DNA of 64,000 nt from Acidimicrobiales bacterium (GTDB taxonomy: Bacteria > Actinomycetota > Acidimicrobiia > Acidimicrobiales > RAAP-2): assembly GCA_015478655.1 (NCBI GenBank), contig JADMIJ010000010.1, forward strand, positions 1 through 64,000, read 5' to 3'. Within the stretch, counting starts at the first letter, position 1, and each line of letters starts with the position of its first letter. The notes under the pieces were generated by a model. The model was not told where the DNA came from. It searched no databases and saw nothing but the letters and a program-made list of their open reading frames with translations. Positions 1-9,076 of this stretch are shown one piece after another. The translations under genes and the position numbers were made by a program.

Positions 1-23
1 GCGCTGGTGGACCTCTTCCTACG

Positions 24-830
24 TCATGCTCCCCAGTTCAACGCGAAGAGCCGCATAAGATCACTGCCGTTGCGTTCAGCATGAATCGTCCTCAGGACTC
101 GTAGGCCATCGGAGATGGCGTTGAGGTTGCTAGTGCCATAGCCGCGCCTTCGCTCGAAGCTAGGGACCTCGGTGACCCTCAGACCTGCCTTGGCAATTCG
201 CACGTTGATCAGTGTCTCGACTTCAAATCCGTCACCCCAGAGCATGGAGTTCCCATCGGTGCCCGCGATCACGCTCCCGTCGAGGCCAAGGACGGGAAGG
301 CACTCGCGGCGGAACGCGTTATAGCCGTAACAGAGATCGGTATACCGCGTGCCATACAGCACATTTGCGAGCTTGCTCAACCAGTAGTTTCCCACCCGCC
401 GGAATCCGCTGATGTCCCTGCTCCCACCCCCTTTGATGAATCGGGAGCCTTTGGCGAAGTCCGCACCTTTCTTTAGCGCGTCGACGAAGCGCTGGATCTC
501 CGAGGGATTGGCCGACCCGTCCGCATCGAGCATCACGATGAAGTCTCCAGTGGCCACGGCAAATCCACAGGCCAGGGCATTGCCCTTCCCGGTGCGAGTC
601 TGGCCGATCGAGATGATGTCCGGGCGCAACCATTGCGCAACCTTGACGGTGTCATCAGTGGAGCAACCGTCGACCAAGATCACCTCGTAGACATCACAGG
701 GCAACTCGGCCAACACCCGTGGGAGGTTATGAGCCTCGTTCTTCGCCGGTATTACGACGCTAACCGTCGGCTCGGGTTCCTCTGAACCGACCCAAGACTC
801 GGAATCCAAGTCAACGCCGCCCAACCCCAT
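24..830 (-). CDS. Family 2 glycosyltransferase (dolichol-phosphate mannosyltransferase-like)
   Basis: A 268-residue GT-A-fold glycosyltransferase that probably transfers a sugar from a nucleotide-sugar to a lipid carrier or glycan at the cytoplasmic face of the membrane. The N-terminus has the family 2 opening SVVIPAKNEAHNLP (from about residue 23), then VILVDGCSTDDT, a GKGNAL motif and the metal-binding LDADGS (about residues 101-106). No clear membrane span is visible, so it resembles the soluble DPM1-like subgroup and not the membrane-anchored one. AGAGG lies 4 bases before the ATG, supporting this start. The gene reads away from the accessory genes to its right, and the adjacent sugar-related genes suggest surface-glycan assembly. 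The substrate cannot be read from sequence. Confidence 0.85.
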   Translation of the reverse strand: MGLGGVDLDSESWVGSEEPEPTVSVVIPAKNEAHNLPRVLAELPCDVYEVILVDGCSTDDTVKVAQWLRPDIISIGQTRTGKGNALACGFAVATGDFIVMLDADGSANPSEIQRFVDALKKGADFAKGSRFIKGGGSRDISGFRRVGNYWLSKLANVLYGTRYTDLCYGYNAFRRECLPVLGLDGSVIAGTDGNSMLWGDGFEVETLINVRIAKAGLRVTEVPSFERRRGYGTSNLNAISDGLRVLRTIHAERNGSDLMRLFALNWGA

Positions 831-1665
831 CAGGCCTCTCCGCTATGGTCTCCGCCCCCGCCCAACCTGGTTCCACTTGGCGGGAGCCCTGAAAATCACT
901 CTCGTCTCTCAAGGAGGTGTTTGCCAGAGACTAGCCAGGTGCTGACGACATCTCCACAAGACATCGCTGGCTTCCTGACCACCCGATGCTCTCAACGAAA
1001 GAGATCGATGGCATCGATGTTGGCCACGGGGAGTCGGTGGGCACGCGGCCCAGGGATCGCCGATCGCTCTACGCGAACGCCCGCTCACTCTCTGCAATGG
1101 GCGCCATGCTCAGTAGCAATAGTCGCGCTCAACGTGGCTGTAGTGCACCGGCCTGATGGCGGCCCGGCAAGGTGTTCCAATCGGAGTTGGTCAGGCCGGT
1201 CGTGGAACGCTGCGGTGAAACTCCGTCGTGGCGGTCTCGTGTCCTGGACGAGCCTCTGGATCGAAGTACGGTCGGTTGACCTACTGGGTAATGGCCCGAC
1301 GTTCGTCTTCGCTCGTGGGCTCGTCTCAATAGCCCTATGAGAGAGTCGTGTCGAGCGTGCCACCCACGAATCCAGGGGGAGCCATTCGCACCCTGTGCCG
1401 GAAAAGGGTGGTTCTGGGTAAGCAAGCAGGCGCGCCAGCCAGCTCGTCTCGAGCGGGTTCTCGTCGCCGGACGAGACTGGGCCGCCTGACTGGGGGCGAA
1501 ATACAAGGGACGGTCCGAACGTGCATTTTGGGTCGGCAGGTCCACGCGATTCATATCCCATTAATTGGGCCGCTGCTGCCATACAATTGAGGAGCTTTCC
1601 GTACAGTTTCTTCGGCAGTCAGCCGATACGGATGACATGGAAACGCGAAACACTGGGGGATAGCC
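831..1665. other. Gene-poor stretch of 835 bases
   Basis: No reading frame here has the look of a real protein. The open frames on both strands are rich in Arg, Ser, Pro and Trp, contain no recognisable motif and overlap each other. A Shine-Dalgarno-like AAGGAGGTG lies at about 911-919, one base before a TTG, too close to be a convincing start. No tRNA, terminator or transposon end was seen. It may be a decayed gene remnant or a long regulatory region between the divergent neighbours. Confidence 0.5.
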
Positions 1666-1938
1666 ATGAGCACGGTCGACCGCGCTACCGGACCTCGAAA
1701 GAGGATCGGGAAGGGGCTCTGCCATCGCTGCGGATGGAGGGGCTACGTGACCAAGGTCCGTCGACACGACCGCAAGCTCCTGGGAATCGACCGGGCCTAC
1801 GGCCGCCTATGCCAAGAGTGCGTCGGTGCCCTGTTCGCCGGTCAGTTGAGGCGCGAGGGCATCACACCGATCTCCGAACAAGTTGACAGAGAATCAGCGA
1901 CAAAGGCGTCGCCTAGTCGTCGGTTACGAGGTCGGTAG
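1666..1938 (+). CDS. Small zinc-ribbon-like protein of unknown function
   Basis: A 90-residue basic protein with two Cys pairs, CHRC (residues 19-22) and CQEC (residues 49-52), spaced like a zinc ribbon or treble clef. The segment between them is rich in Lys and Arg. This arrangement is common in nucleic-acid-binding small proteins, but no named family is recognised. The ATG is preceded by a GGGGGA-type ribosome site about 6 bases away. It stands alone between a gene-poor stretch and a membrane-anchored nuclease-family gene on the same strand. The last 25 residues are Ser/Arg-rich and probably disordered. Function is not inferred beyond possible zinc and nucleic-acid binding. Confidence 0.6.
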   Translation: MSTVDRATGPRKRIGKGLCHRCGWRGYVTKVRRHDRKLLGIDRAYGRLCQECVGALFAGQLRREGITPISEQVDRESATKASPSRRLRGR

Positions 1939-2018
1939 GCGGCGCTGCTTTAGCTGAAGTCCACCTTCCTCGGCCAGGTGACTCTGACTGCGTCACCGAG
2001 TGACCGTACGCTCTTCCT

Positions 2019-3059
2019 GTGCGAGCCGACGAGTCGATTAACCTGCTGGCTTCTCGACCAAGGCGACGGCGCAGCCTGCGGTTGACAGACACGGCGGCGA
2101 TTCCCCTGTGGATCGTGGTCATCCTGCTAACCACCATCGCCACTTTCCGCATCCTCTTCTGGGATCAGTTCGAACCGTTCGCCATTCTCAACTGCGTGAC
2201 GGAGTTCGTCTATCTCCCGGCGTGGATTGTGCTGATTCTGGCAGCCGTGAGCCACCGACCCTTCCTGGCCCTGAGCGCGCTGGTAATCGTTGCCGCCCAG
2301 ATCGCCTTTCTTCTCCCCGAGCTGACTGCGGCGCAACCGGTGCCCGCCTGGACAACGAAGGCTCCGACCTTCCGCCTGTTTGATGCCAACGTCTACAACG
2401 AGAACCGGTCAATGGCCGGTTACGCTCAGGAGATCACCGCGGTGCGGCCCCAATTGTTGACGATGGAAGAAAGCGGCCCGTTCGACATAGCCCAACTCAG
2501 CAAGGCTGGTGCCCTCGCCGACCTTCCGTACCGGGTCGAACTGAAGCGGTCCGATCCATTCGCCTTCTTTGTGGCCTCCCACTATCCGCTCGCGGACACC
2601 AAGGTGGTCGGTCTGGACGGGCGTCCACTGATCATCCAGACGACAATGGAGCTTCCGTCAGGACCACAGCCGCTGTGGGTCATCCACACCATCGCTCCAC
2701 TACCGGTGTCGTTCCTCCAATGGAACGGACAACTCCTCACCATCGGTCGCCTTCTTCGCGCCCGCGGGACAACGAATCTGCTCATGGTAGGTGACTTCAA
2801 CGCCACCTGGAACAACCGCGGATTTCGTGGCATCCTCGATGCCGGTGTCACCGATGGAGCAGCGGCTCGGGGAAAGGCATTTGATATGACCTGGTCGCAG
2901 ACCAAGCTCTTCCTTCCCCCGTTGGTGCGAATCGACCACGTGCTCACCGGATCGGGCGTCGCAGTCACGCAGATTAGAACGGACAAAGGCCCGGGAAGCG
3001 ACCACCGGGACATCATTGCCACGGTTGCGATCCATAGGCCGCCGGTGCATCAGGGCTGA
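2019..3059 (+). CDS. Membrane-anchored endonuclease/exonuclease/phosphatase-family protein
   Basis: 346 residues starting at GTG. After a basic head (RPRRRR, residues 13-18) there are three hydrophobic segments (about 28-48, 60-78 and 84-100), then an extracytoplasmic EEP-fold domain. EEP signatures seen are LTMEES with the metal-binding Glu, GDFNATWNNRGF (about residues 258-269) and the terminal GSDHRDI (about 326-332), which matches the family SDHxPI motif except at its end. The layout, three N-terminal spans plus an outward-facing EEP domain, is known for actinobacterial proteins of unknown substrate; phosphodiesterase or nuclease activity is expected of the fold. It converges on the glycoside hydrolase gene, with a terminator-like hairpin between them. 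Confidence 0.8.
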   Translation: MRADESINLLASRPRRRRSLRLTDTAAIPLWIVVILLTTIATFRILFWDQFEPFAILNCVTEFVYLPAWIVLILAAVSHRPFLALSALVIVAAQIAFLLPELTAAQPVPAWTTKAPTFRLFDANVYNENRSMAGYAQEITAVRPQLLTMEESGPFDIAQLSKAGALADLPYRVELKRSDPFAFFVASHYPLADTKVVGLDGRPLIIQTTMELPSGPQPLWVIHTIAPLPVSFLQWNGQLLTIGRLLRARGTTNLLMVGDFNATWNNRGFRGILDAGVTDGAAARGKAFDMTWSQTKLFLPPLVRIDHVLTGSGVAVTQIRTDKGPGSDHRDIIATVAIHRPPVHQG

Positions 3060-3086
3060 ACAGCGCACCAACAGACTCGACCGCCT

Positions 3087-3117
3087 CCGGCGGGATGAAC
3101 TTGGACAATCCCGCCGG
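3087..3117. terminator. Terminator-like hairpin between convergent genes
   Basis: A perfect 10-bp inverted repeat (CCGGCGGGAT ... ATCCCGCCGG) with an 11-base loop sits 28 bases after the stop of the EEP-family gene and about 100 bases from the stop of the converging glycoside hydrolase gene. There is no U-tract on either side, so it would be a GC-rich stem of the kind common in actinobacteria, possibly acting in both directions. Confidence 0.55.
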
Positions 3118-3217
3118 CCCGACTCATGCGACGGGCTCATCCGCGTCGACAAGGGTACGAAGCCTGAAGGGTCACCCCTCGGGGACGTGGTTGGTCAATC
3201 GAAGGATCGGATCGGAA

Positions 3218-4111
3218 TCACGAAGGTGGCGCCGACCAGACCTGCACACTTGAGACGTGCATTGAAGATGGAGAGATGGTTGTCGAGTCGTACGGCTGGT
3301 GCCAACCCGACGCATTTGTACTTGCGACGGCCAGGTCCATGATGAGCTCCATGGGCTCATCCGGGATGCTTGCCTGCGCCTTCGTCAGCTTCGCGATCTT
3401 CTTGCCATCCAGATACCACGTAAGCGACTGGCCTGAGATCCAGTCCAGACCGTATGTGTGGTAGTTGGAGCTGAGATCAACCCCCGTGTTGACGGTGCCA
3501 CCCCACGTGTTCGAACCTCGGTGGAGATTCCAGGCATATGTCTCACTCGCCGGGTTCGGTGGGACAAAGCCTCCTTCGTGCAGGTCGATCTCATAGTCGT
3601 CCCCGTGGTGTCCACCTGGGCCGGGCAGCATCCACAATCCGGGCCACATCCCGTCCCCCGGCGCAGCCTTCATGGTTATGGATAGGTAGCCACCGTTGAA
3701 TTGGAAGTGGTTGTAGGTGGACACCACACCCGACCGCCACGGGAACGTAGACACCGAGGCCGTCTGGTTGCACCAACCCGACGTGGAGGTCCGCGACGCC
3801 GTCAAGTTGAGTCCGTCGTGTACGCCCACCTGACTGGGTAGGAAGTACTGCGCCCCATAGCTGCACCCGTTCTGGATGCCGTTTCTCGCTTGTGCCGGTC
3901 GGGGATCAGTCCAAGGGTGGCCATTTGCCTGGCGGCTCGTAATGTAGGTGTTCCACTTCGATCTATCGAGAGATGATCCGTCAAAATTGTCAGAGAACAG
4001 CAGGCTCGGCGAGGATCTGACCGTCGGGATGGCGGACGGCTCCAGGACAAGGATGCCGACAAGGACCACCAGGCCAACTACCGCCAGTCGGCGCTTCTGC
4101 AGGAAGCGCAT
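3218..4111 (-). CDS. Secreted glycoside hydrolase family 16 (beta-glucanase/galactanase-like)
   Basis: About 297 residues from the chosen ATG. The N-terminus MRFLQKRR followed by a hydrophobic stretch ending near residue 27 is a signal peptide or signal anchor. The mature part starts with the GH16 pattern LLFSDNFDGSSLDRSKWNTY. The catalytic signature ExDxxE is present as EIDLHE (E174, D176, E179), giving nucleophile, helper Asp and acid/base of the retaining mechanism. GMWPGLWMLPG before it and the C-terminal WYLDGKKI are further GH16 hallmarks. The ATG chosen has AGGGGG 7 bases upstream; the frame stays open upstream to another ATG at 4147, which would add 12 residues without a better ribosome site. 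The substrate is probably a beta-1,3- or 1,4-linked polysaccharide. Confidence 0.88.
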   Translation of the reverse strand: MRFLQKRRLAVVGLVVLVGILVLEPSAIPTVRSSPSLLFSDNFDGSSLDRSKWNTYITSRQANGHPWTDPRPAQARNGIQNGCSYGAQYFLPSQVGVHDGLNLTASRTSTSGWCNQTASVSTFPWRSGVVSTYNHFQFNGGYLSITMKAAPGDGMWPGLWMLPGPGGHHGDDYEIDLHEGGFVPPNPASETYAWNLHRGSNTWGGTVNTGVDLSSNYHTYGLDWISGQSLTWYLDGKKIAKLTKAQASIPDEPMELIMDLAVASTNASGWHQPYDSTTISPSSMHVSSVQVWSAPPS

Positions 4112-4399
4112 CCAACGCCCCCTGTCCGTGCCGCTACCGAGGGCCATGGAAGGCGAGACTGTCAAGACCACTTGCCGAGCAAGGCATGAAGACCGGGAGG
4201 CACGGGAAGGCGTCTGGTGTGGTGCCATCCTCGTCGCGAGGGCAAAGAGCTGGTTCCGATTGGGCGTTTGGCGCCCGGGTACGGTCTTTGCAGTCTGTTC
4301 CCTCCCTCGAGCTGTGCCGAAGCGTGCAGGCCGATCGAGACTCGAGATTCACGCGTCGCTCTCCTGCGCACGATGGGGTCGTGCAACGTCCGACACCCA

Positions 4400-4834
4400 T
4401 CAGCCGTCAACCGCGCGTACGGTATGACCCCTCGACACGACAATCACTCGCGATCGCGGACCGAGGGTGCTGCTCGGGAGGGGGACGATCTGCACGGCGT
4501 CGTTCTGGGAGAGCGGGGCTGACCAAAGGACCTTGCCTTCGGCCACAATGTCAAGTTGCGCCGCAAGAGGTCCCGTAGAGCCCCAATTCACATTTGCGAC
4601 CGATTGGCCGTCCTGTTCATGGATGACCGACAATTCAAGGGGAGGGACCCACTCCTTTCGGGCCGTAACGCTTGCCAGCAGGACTCCTGCCGCCACAAGG
4701 GCTAGTCCGATGCACCCCAGCACGATCTGGGAACGCGAACGACGACTCCTTCTCGGTGTCTCACCCTCTGGCGCTAGCTCCGGAGTCGGGTGTTCGACGC
4801 TGACATCCTTTGGCCTCACAGTGTCCTGCTCCAC
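4400..4834 (-). CDS. Single-span membrane protein, unknown
   Basis: About 144 residues from the chosen GTG. A hydrophilic Pro/Glu-rich head, a basic RRSRRSRSQ stop-transfer sequence, one hydrophobic span (VLGCIGLALVAAGVLLAS) and an outward domain of about 80 residues, mostly beta-type (for example AQLDIVAEGKVLWSAPL). No family is recognised. The frame extends upstream to a TTG at 4939, but the GTG at 4834 is preceded at 8 bases by TAGGCT, a -10-like hexamer, which fits a leaderless start. It is divergent from the GT4 gene, so both may share a control region, and its neighbours suggest a cell-envelope role. Confidence 0.5.
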   Translation of the reverse strand: MEQDTVRPKDVSVEHPTPELAPEGETPRRSRRSRSQIVLGCIGLALVAAGVLLASVTARKEWVPPLELSVIHEQDGQSVANVNWGSTGPLAAQLDIVAEGKVLWSAPLSQNDAVQIVPLPSSTLGPRSRVIVVSRGHTVRAVDG

Positions 4835-4962
4835 CGTGCGACAGCCTAATCGTGTCGCCGGCAAGCATCCCTTCGGCCTGGCCAGGGCCAGCGGAGCGAT
4901 ACCGGCACCGGGGTGTGCCGAGTCAGCCGGTTCCAACAAGGTGAAGTAGCGTTGCTGGCTCG

Positions 4963-6201
4963 ATGCGCGTTTTGATGCTCACCCAGTTTTACCCCCCGGG
5001 GGGAGGAGGGCAGGAGCGCCATGTTCGAGACCTGGCGCACGCGCTTGCCGACCGTGGCCACAAAATTGAGTTGGTCACCATCGCTACCAGTGGCGACTCC
5101 GGAACGACAACGGACGGGCCGTTGGTGCTTCACCGGCTCCGTACGACTTCTCAGCGTGTCCCCCACATCTACGAAACTCAGAATCGTCCCCATGCACCGC
5201 CGCTACCCGACCCCGAGTTGCGCGCTGGAATAGCACGCTTGCTCAGCGGCAACCGGTTCGACGTGGCCCACGCCCACGACTGGATCGTGAACTCTCTGAT
5301 CGGCCCCTCCCGTCACACCCGCACGCCTGTGGTTCTCACCATGCACGACTACAGTCACGTGTGCGCCACGAAGCGAATGATGCGAGGCGAACGCGTTTGC
5401 GCCGGACCCGCACCGGTGGCGTGCCTCCGTTGTGCCTCAGCCATGTACGGGCGGGTTGTTGGCCCCGGCGTTGCGTTGGCCAACCTTGCCTGGCGCCATG
5501 CCCGGGAGAAGAGCGTGGCGACCTTCGTGCCGGTGAGCCCTATCGTCGCGGCCCGCACCGGTTTGACCAGGTCCGGACACTATGAGGTGATTCCGAATTT
5601 CATTCCCGACGACATCTTGGTTGATCCCGACTCGCTTGAGAGTATTGATCCTCCAGGCGGACCGATGGTATTTGTCGGAGACGTAACCATGGACAAAGGG
5701 GTCGGTGTGCTTTTCGCCGCCTACCGGCAGATGCGTCATGCGCCTCCTCTCGTTCTCGCCGGGACAGTACAAGCCGACGCTCCTGTGGAGCGGCCTCCCG
5801 GCGTCGAGCTCCTCGGTCTGACCCAACCCGACGTCGTGCTCGAGCTCGTGCGGGCGGCAAGCGTGGTGGTCGTCCCCTCCATCGTGCTCGACGCCTGTCC
5901 GACCGTGGTGCTCGAGGCGATGGCTGCCGGCCGGCCGGTTGTCGCCTCATCAAGCGGCGGAATCGTCGATCTGGTGGAAGACGGCGTTACGGGAACTCTC
6001 GTTCCGCCAGGGGACGCGGTCGCTCTGGCGGATGCATTGACCTCCATGATCGAGGATCCGGCCATGGCGGCGGCCATGGGACGGAACGGGCTCGAGCGGG
6101 TCCGCGCCTACACAGCCTCGACCGTTGCTGGCCAGGTCGAGGGCCTCTACCGCCGGGCGGCTGGAGACCTAAGCCCGCGGCCGATCGCCACGGCGGGATG
6201 A
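4963..6201 (+). CDS. GT4-family (GT-B fold) glycosyltransferase
   Basis: 412 residues with the two-domain GT-B plan. The N-terminal domain opens with LTQFYPPGGGGQERHVRDLA, the Gly-rich acceptor loop typical of GT4, and includes HAHDWIVN and MHDYSHVC. The C-terminal domain has PNFIPDD, FVGDVTMDKGVGVLF (the start of the nucleotide-sugar domain) and VPSIVLDACPTVVLEAMAAGRPVVAS, the donor-binding signature near residue 320. It acts in the cytoplasm on a nucleotide-sugar donor; acceptor and sugar are not readable. There is no strong ribosome site before the ATG. It is probably part of the same surface-glycan set as the GT2 gene and the large membrane protein that follows on the same strand. Confidence 0.88.
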   Translation: MRVLMLTQFYPPGGGGQERHVRDLAHALADRGHKIELVTIATSGDSGTTTDGPLVLHRLRTTSQRVPHIYETQNRPHAPPLPDPELRAGIARLLSGNRFDVAHAHDWIVNSLIGPSRHTRTPVVLTMHDYSHVCATKRMMRGERVCAGPAPVACLRCASAMYGRVVGPGVALANLAWRHAREKSVATFVPVSPIVAARTGLTRSGHYEVIPNFIPDDILVDPDSLESIDPPGGPMVFVGDVTMDKGVGVLFAAYRQMRHAPPLVLAGTVQADAPVERPPGVELLGLTQPDVVLELVRAASVVVVPSIVLDACPTVVLEAMAAGRPVVASSSGGIVDLVEDGVTGTLVPPGDAVALADALTSMIEDPAMAAAMGRNGLERVRAYTASTVAGQVEGLYRRAAGDLSPRPIATAG

Positions 6202-6483
6202 ATTAGAACTCTCGAATATGCACTGGGAATGGTCGGGGATTTGGCTACTATGTCCGGCGCACCGGTCACTTTCGAATCCTCGATGAAGGTGGCCCCGTCG
6301 TCGCTGCTGTCCCAGGCAGGTGGCCTTCCCAGCAAAGTTGTTCGGGCACCGCGTCGGCGCGAGAGAGGCTCGAACCGGCCGCCAACCCACGGGCTACACT
6401 TCACCGTCACTATTGGGGACGGTCTCACTGCGCGAGGGTATGGGAGCGTGATGGACCGGAGAGCTGCGCTCTAGGTACGTCCG

Positions 6484-8877
6484 GTGGATCAGCTCGATGT
6501 GAAAGCCGCACCACCTCTCGGGCTCAACGCGGCGGGCGGCCCCTTGTCCCTTGGCACCTCGGGCCCTACGCGGTTGGGCACCGTCGTCGCTCTGGTCGGG
6601 GCCGGGCTGTTCGTGACTGGGCTTGGGGACGCGCTGGCCCGAGCCGGCCACCAGGCGCCGGCGCTCCCGATGTTCTTTGTCGGACTCGTCGCGATCTTCA
6701 CACCTTGCGCCTGGCGGCTCACCAGCGGCAGTGCTGCCAGATCCGAGCGGGTGGCGGTGTCGTTGGTCCTCGGGGTCGGACTGCTTGCCTCGTACTACAT
6801 GCGAAGTCCGCTCATCTTCGACTGGTTCGATGAGCTGATCCATGGTGCCACCCTGAATCGTCTTCTTGGAAGCAGGACACTCCAGGTCCACAACCGAATC
6901 CTGCCGGTAAGTCCCTACTATCCGGGGCTGGAGCTGCTGACAGTCGCCGTCAAGTGGATGACGGGGTTGCCGGTCGTTCTCGCCCAGCTGGTAGTGGTGT
7001 TGGCACAGCGGATCGTGCTCGTCCTGTGCGTCTTCCTTGTCGTCGAGCGGGTTTGCCGATCGGCCCGAGCGGCCGGGATAGGCGTCCTCGTCTACGTGGC
7101 AAATCCTTCCTTTTACACCTTCGCCTCCTGGGACTACGGCCCCCTTGCGCTCGCGTTTGCCGTTGCGACGGTTCACTTCATGTTGCGATCACTGGACGTA
7201 CGGGCCTCGATGACCACTGCCTTCGTCCCCGACCGCTCCGCGCCGTCCGCCGTAGCGAGCCGATGTGGCTTCTTTCACGCCCACCGCGACTTCTTGCTCG
7301 CTCTCGCCAGCATGGCCGCTCTGGTGGTCACACACCACCTCACCGCGTTGCTCACGGCCGGCCTGCTCGTCGTCTGGTCGTTAGGCCTTTGGATGGAGGG
7401 ACGCCCGAAGGACGCCCGCTGGATTGGACTGTCCGCCGCGTCGAGCGTCGTCCTCGTCCTAGGTTGGAGCGCGTTCGTGGGAAGCCATCTCGCCTCGTAC
7501 CTGGGACCGATCTTCAGCGACGCCTCGAGCGGTTTCAGCTCCGCAATTGGGCAGCACCACAGCAGTAGAGCGCTGTTTCGCACCGACTCGAGCCAGGGTG
7601 GCTCTTCGTTCTGGGAGATCGTGGTCATGCTGGCTGCCGCGGTTTCCTTCTGCCTTTTGCTCTGCCCGTCCGTGCTCGCCGTGATCCGGAAGCGCACGGG
7701 TCTTGGCGGCGCGCTTCGATTCGTGCCGGTCACCGTCGCCGCGGCATATCCCTTCGCCATGCTGGCCAGTATCTCAACTGGGAGCTCCCAAGTGGGAGAG
7801 CGGACCACCACGTTCATCTTCTTCGGCATGGCCATCGTGATAGGGGGCTGGCTCGCCACACGCCTATCGAAGAAGCGGACTCTCCTGGAGGTTGCCGCGA
7901 CAGTCTTGATCGCCACTGTGTGCTTCCTCGGGAGCATGATTTTCGGCTCCGGACCCGACATCACCTATGTGCCGGGCCCGTATTTGGTCGCAGCGAATCA
8001 GCGCTCGTTCGGCGCTCCTTCGCTAGCGGTGGCCCGATGGGCTTCGACTCACCTTGCGGCCGGGTCGAACGTCGCCGCCGACCGGCAGAGCGGGGCGCTG
8101 GTGGCCGACTTCGCCGATGTGAACCTGGTCACTGGCATCAGCGGCCTCGCCGACCCTGGTCCGCTCTTCTTCAGTAGTCAGCTCGACCGCTCTGACCTTA
8201 ACCTCATCCGCACGGATCGCATCCGGTACATCGTGGTGGACCGTCGGCTGGCGTCATCCCCACCACTCTTCGGGACCTACTTCGAGCCGGGTGAGGCCAA
8301 ACCGGGTACCCGCATCACTGCCGCCGAGCTGAGCAAATTCGACTCGGTACCGGGCATCGATCGTGTCTACGACAACGGTCCAATCCAGGTCTACGACCTA
8401 TCTCGCCTCTTGGGCGTCTTACCATCGCCGTCCAGCGGACCCGGAGCCGGGGCAACGGGAACAGACTCAGTTGTCCTGGCCGCGGCTATCGCCGTGGCAG
8501 TTGTCGGGTTCGTACGCGTGCGTCGGCGACGGGGGAAGCCGCGAATGACCGACCGGGTCTTTGTCAGGTGGCTTGTCGTCAGCATGGTGGGGGGGATGGT
8601 CCTGGCCGCGGCAACGGTTCCCCTCCACGTATCGCCGACCGTCATCGGCCTCGGGGGCCTGGCATTCTTGTTGGTGATCCTCCTTGCCGGTACCCGGACC
8701 CGACCATCCAGCACCATCCCAAGCAATGGCGGGTCTCCTCAACCCGTTGCCACCCGACCCGCCATGCGTCGAGAGGAGTGGGCGCATACTGCTGTTTGGA
8801 TCGCCATCCTTGTCGCCGGAATTGTCCTGGCTCGTTATCGAAGTCGACGCGACTCGGCTCATCCGGATCGTCGCTGA
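6484..8877 (+). CDS. Large polytopic membrane protein, GT-C glycosyltransferase-like
   Basis: 797 residues starting at GTG. After a short cytoplasmic head there are about 12-13 hydrophobic spans up to near residue 490, then a soluble domain of about 150 residues (WASTHLAAG..., IRYIVVDRRL...), two more C-terminal spans near 660-740 and a basic end. The first extracytoplasmic loop carries FDWFDELIH (about residues 117-125), followed by PVSPYYPGLE. An acidic loop after span 1 or 2 and a PxYP segment are typical of lipid-linked GT-C enzymes, but I do not recognise a named family. It follows the GT4 gene on the same strand after 282 bases without a gene. A role in polymer or glycan assembly at the outer membrane face is inference. 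Confidence 0.6.
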   Translation: MDQLDVKAAPPLGLNAAGGPLSLGTSGPTRLGTVVALVGAGLFVTGLGDALARAGHQAPALPMFFVGLVAIFTPCAWRLTSGSAARSERVAVSLVLGVGLLASYYMRSPLIFDWFDELIHGATLNRLLGSRTLQVHNRILPVSPYYPGLELLTVAVKWMTGLPVVLAQLVVVLAQRIVLVLCVFLVVERVCRSARAAGIGVLVYVANPSFYTFASWDYGPLALAFAVATVHFMLRSLDVRASMTTAFVPDRSAPSAVASRCGFFHAHRDFLLALASMAALVVTHHLTALLTAGLLVVWSLGLWMEGRPKDARWIGLSAASSVVLVLGWSAFVGSHLASYLGPIFSDASSGFSSAIGQHHSSRALFRTDSSQGGSSFWEIVVMLAAAVSFCLLLCPSVLAVIRKRTGLGGALRFVPVTVAAAYPFAMLASISTGSSQVGERTTTFIFFGMAIVIGGWLATRLSKKRTLLEVAATVLIATVCFLGSMIFGSGPDITYVPGPYLVAANQRSFGAPSLAVARWASTHLAAGSNVAADRQSGALVADFADVNLVTGISGLADPGPLFFSSQLDRSDLNLIRTDRIRYIVVDRRLASSPPLFGTYFEPGEAKPGTRITAAELSKFDSVPGIDRVYDNGPIQVYDLSRLLGVLPSPSSGPGAGATGTDSVVLAAAIAVAVVGFVRVRRRRGKPRMTDRVFVRWLVVSMVGGMVLAAATVPLHVSPTVIGLGGLAFLLVILLAGTRTRPSSTIPSNGGSPQPVATRPAMRREEWAHTAVWIAILVAGIVLARYRSRRDSAHPDRR

Positions 8878-9076
8878 TTCGACACCCAGGGCCGCTCTAG
8901 CGACCTATCGAGTGAGGCCGTTTCTTCCCTTGGCGGACCAGAGGCACCTGTAGGAGCTCTCTTCGAGAACCATGGTGGCGCTCCAGGACAATCACTCACT
9001 ATGTCGCCGCTGATGCCTCGACGGGTTGGTCATCGAAGCGGAAGATGCGTCACGGTCCTTGGCGGCTCCTCGGCGA

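Noticed and set aside
921-1340. Open frame after a strong Shine-Dalgarno-like AAGGAGGTG
   Set aside because: The start would be TTG only one base after the Shine-Dalgarno, and the product is rich in Ser, Arg and Trp with no recognisable pattern and no support from the opposite strand.
6275-6390. tRNA-like TTCGAATCC and GGTTCGAGCC stretches
   Set aside because: No acceptor, D or anticodon stems could be paired around either stretch on both strands.
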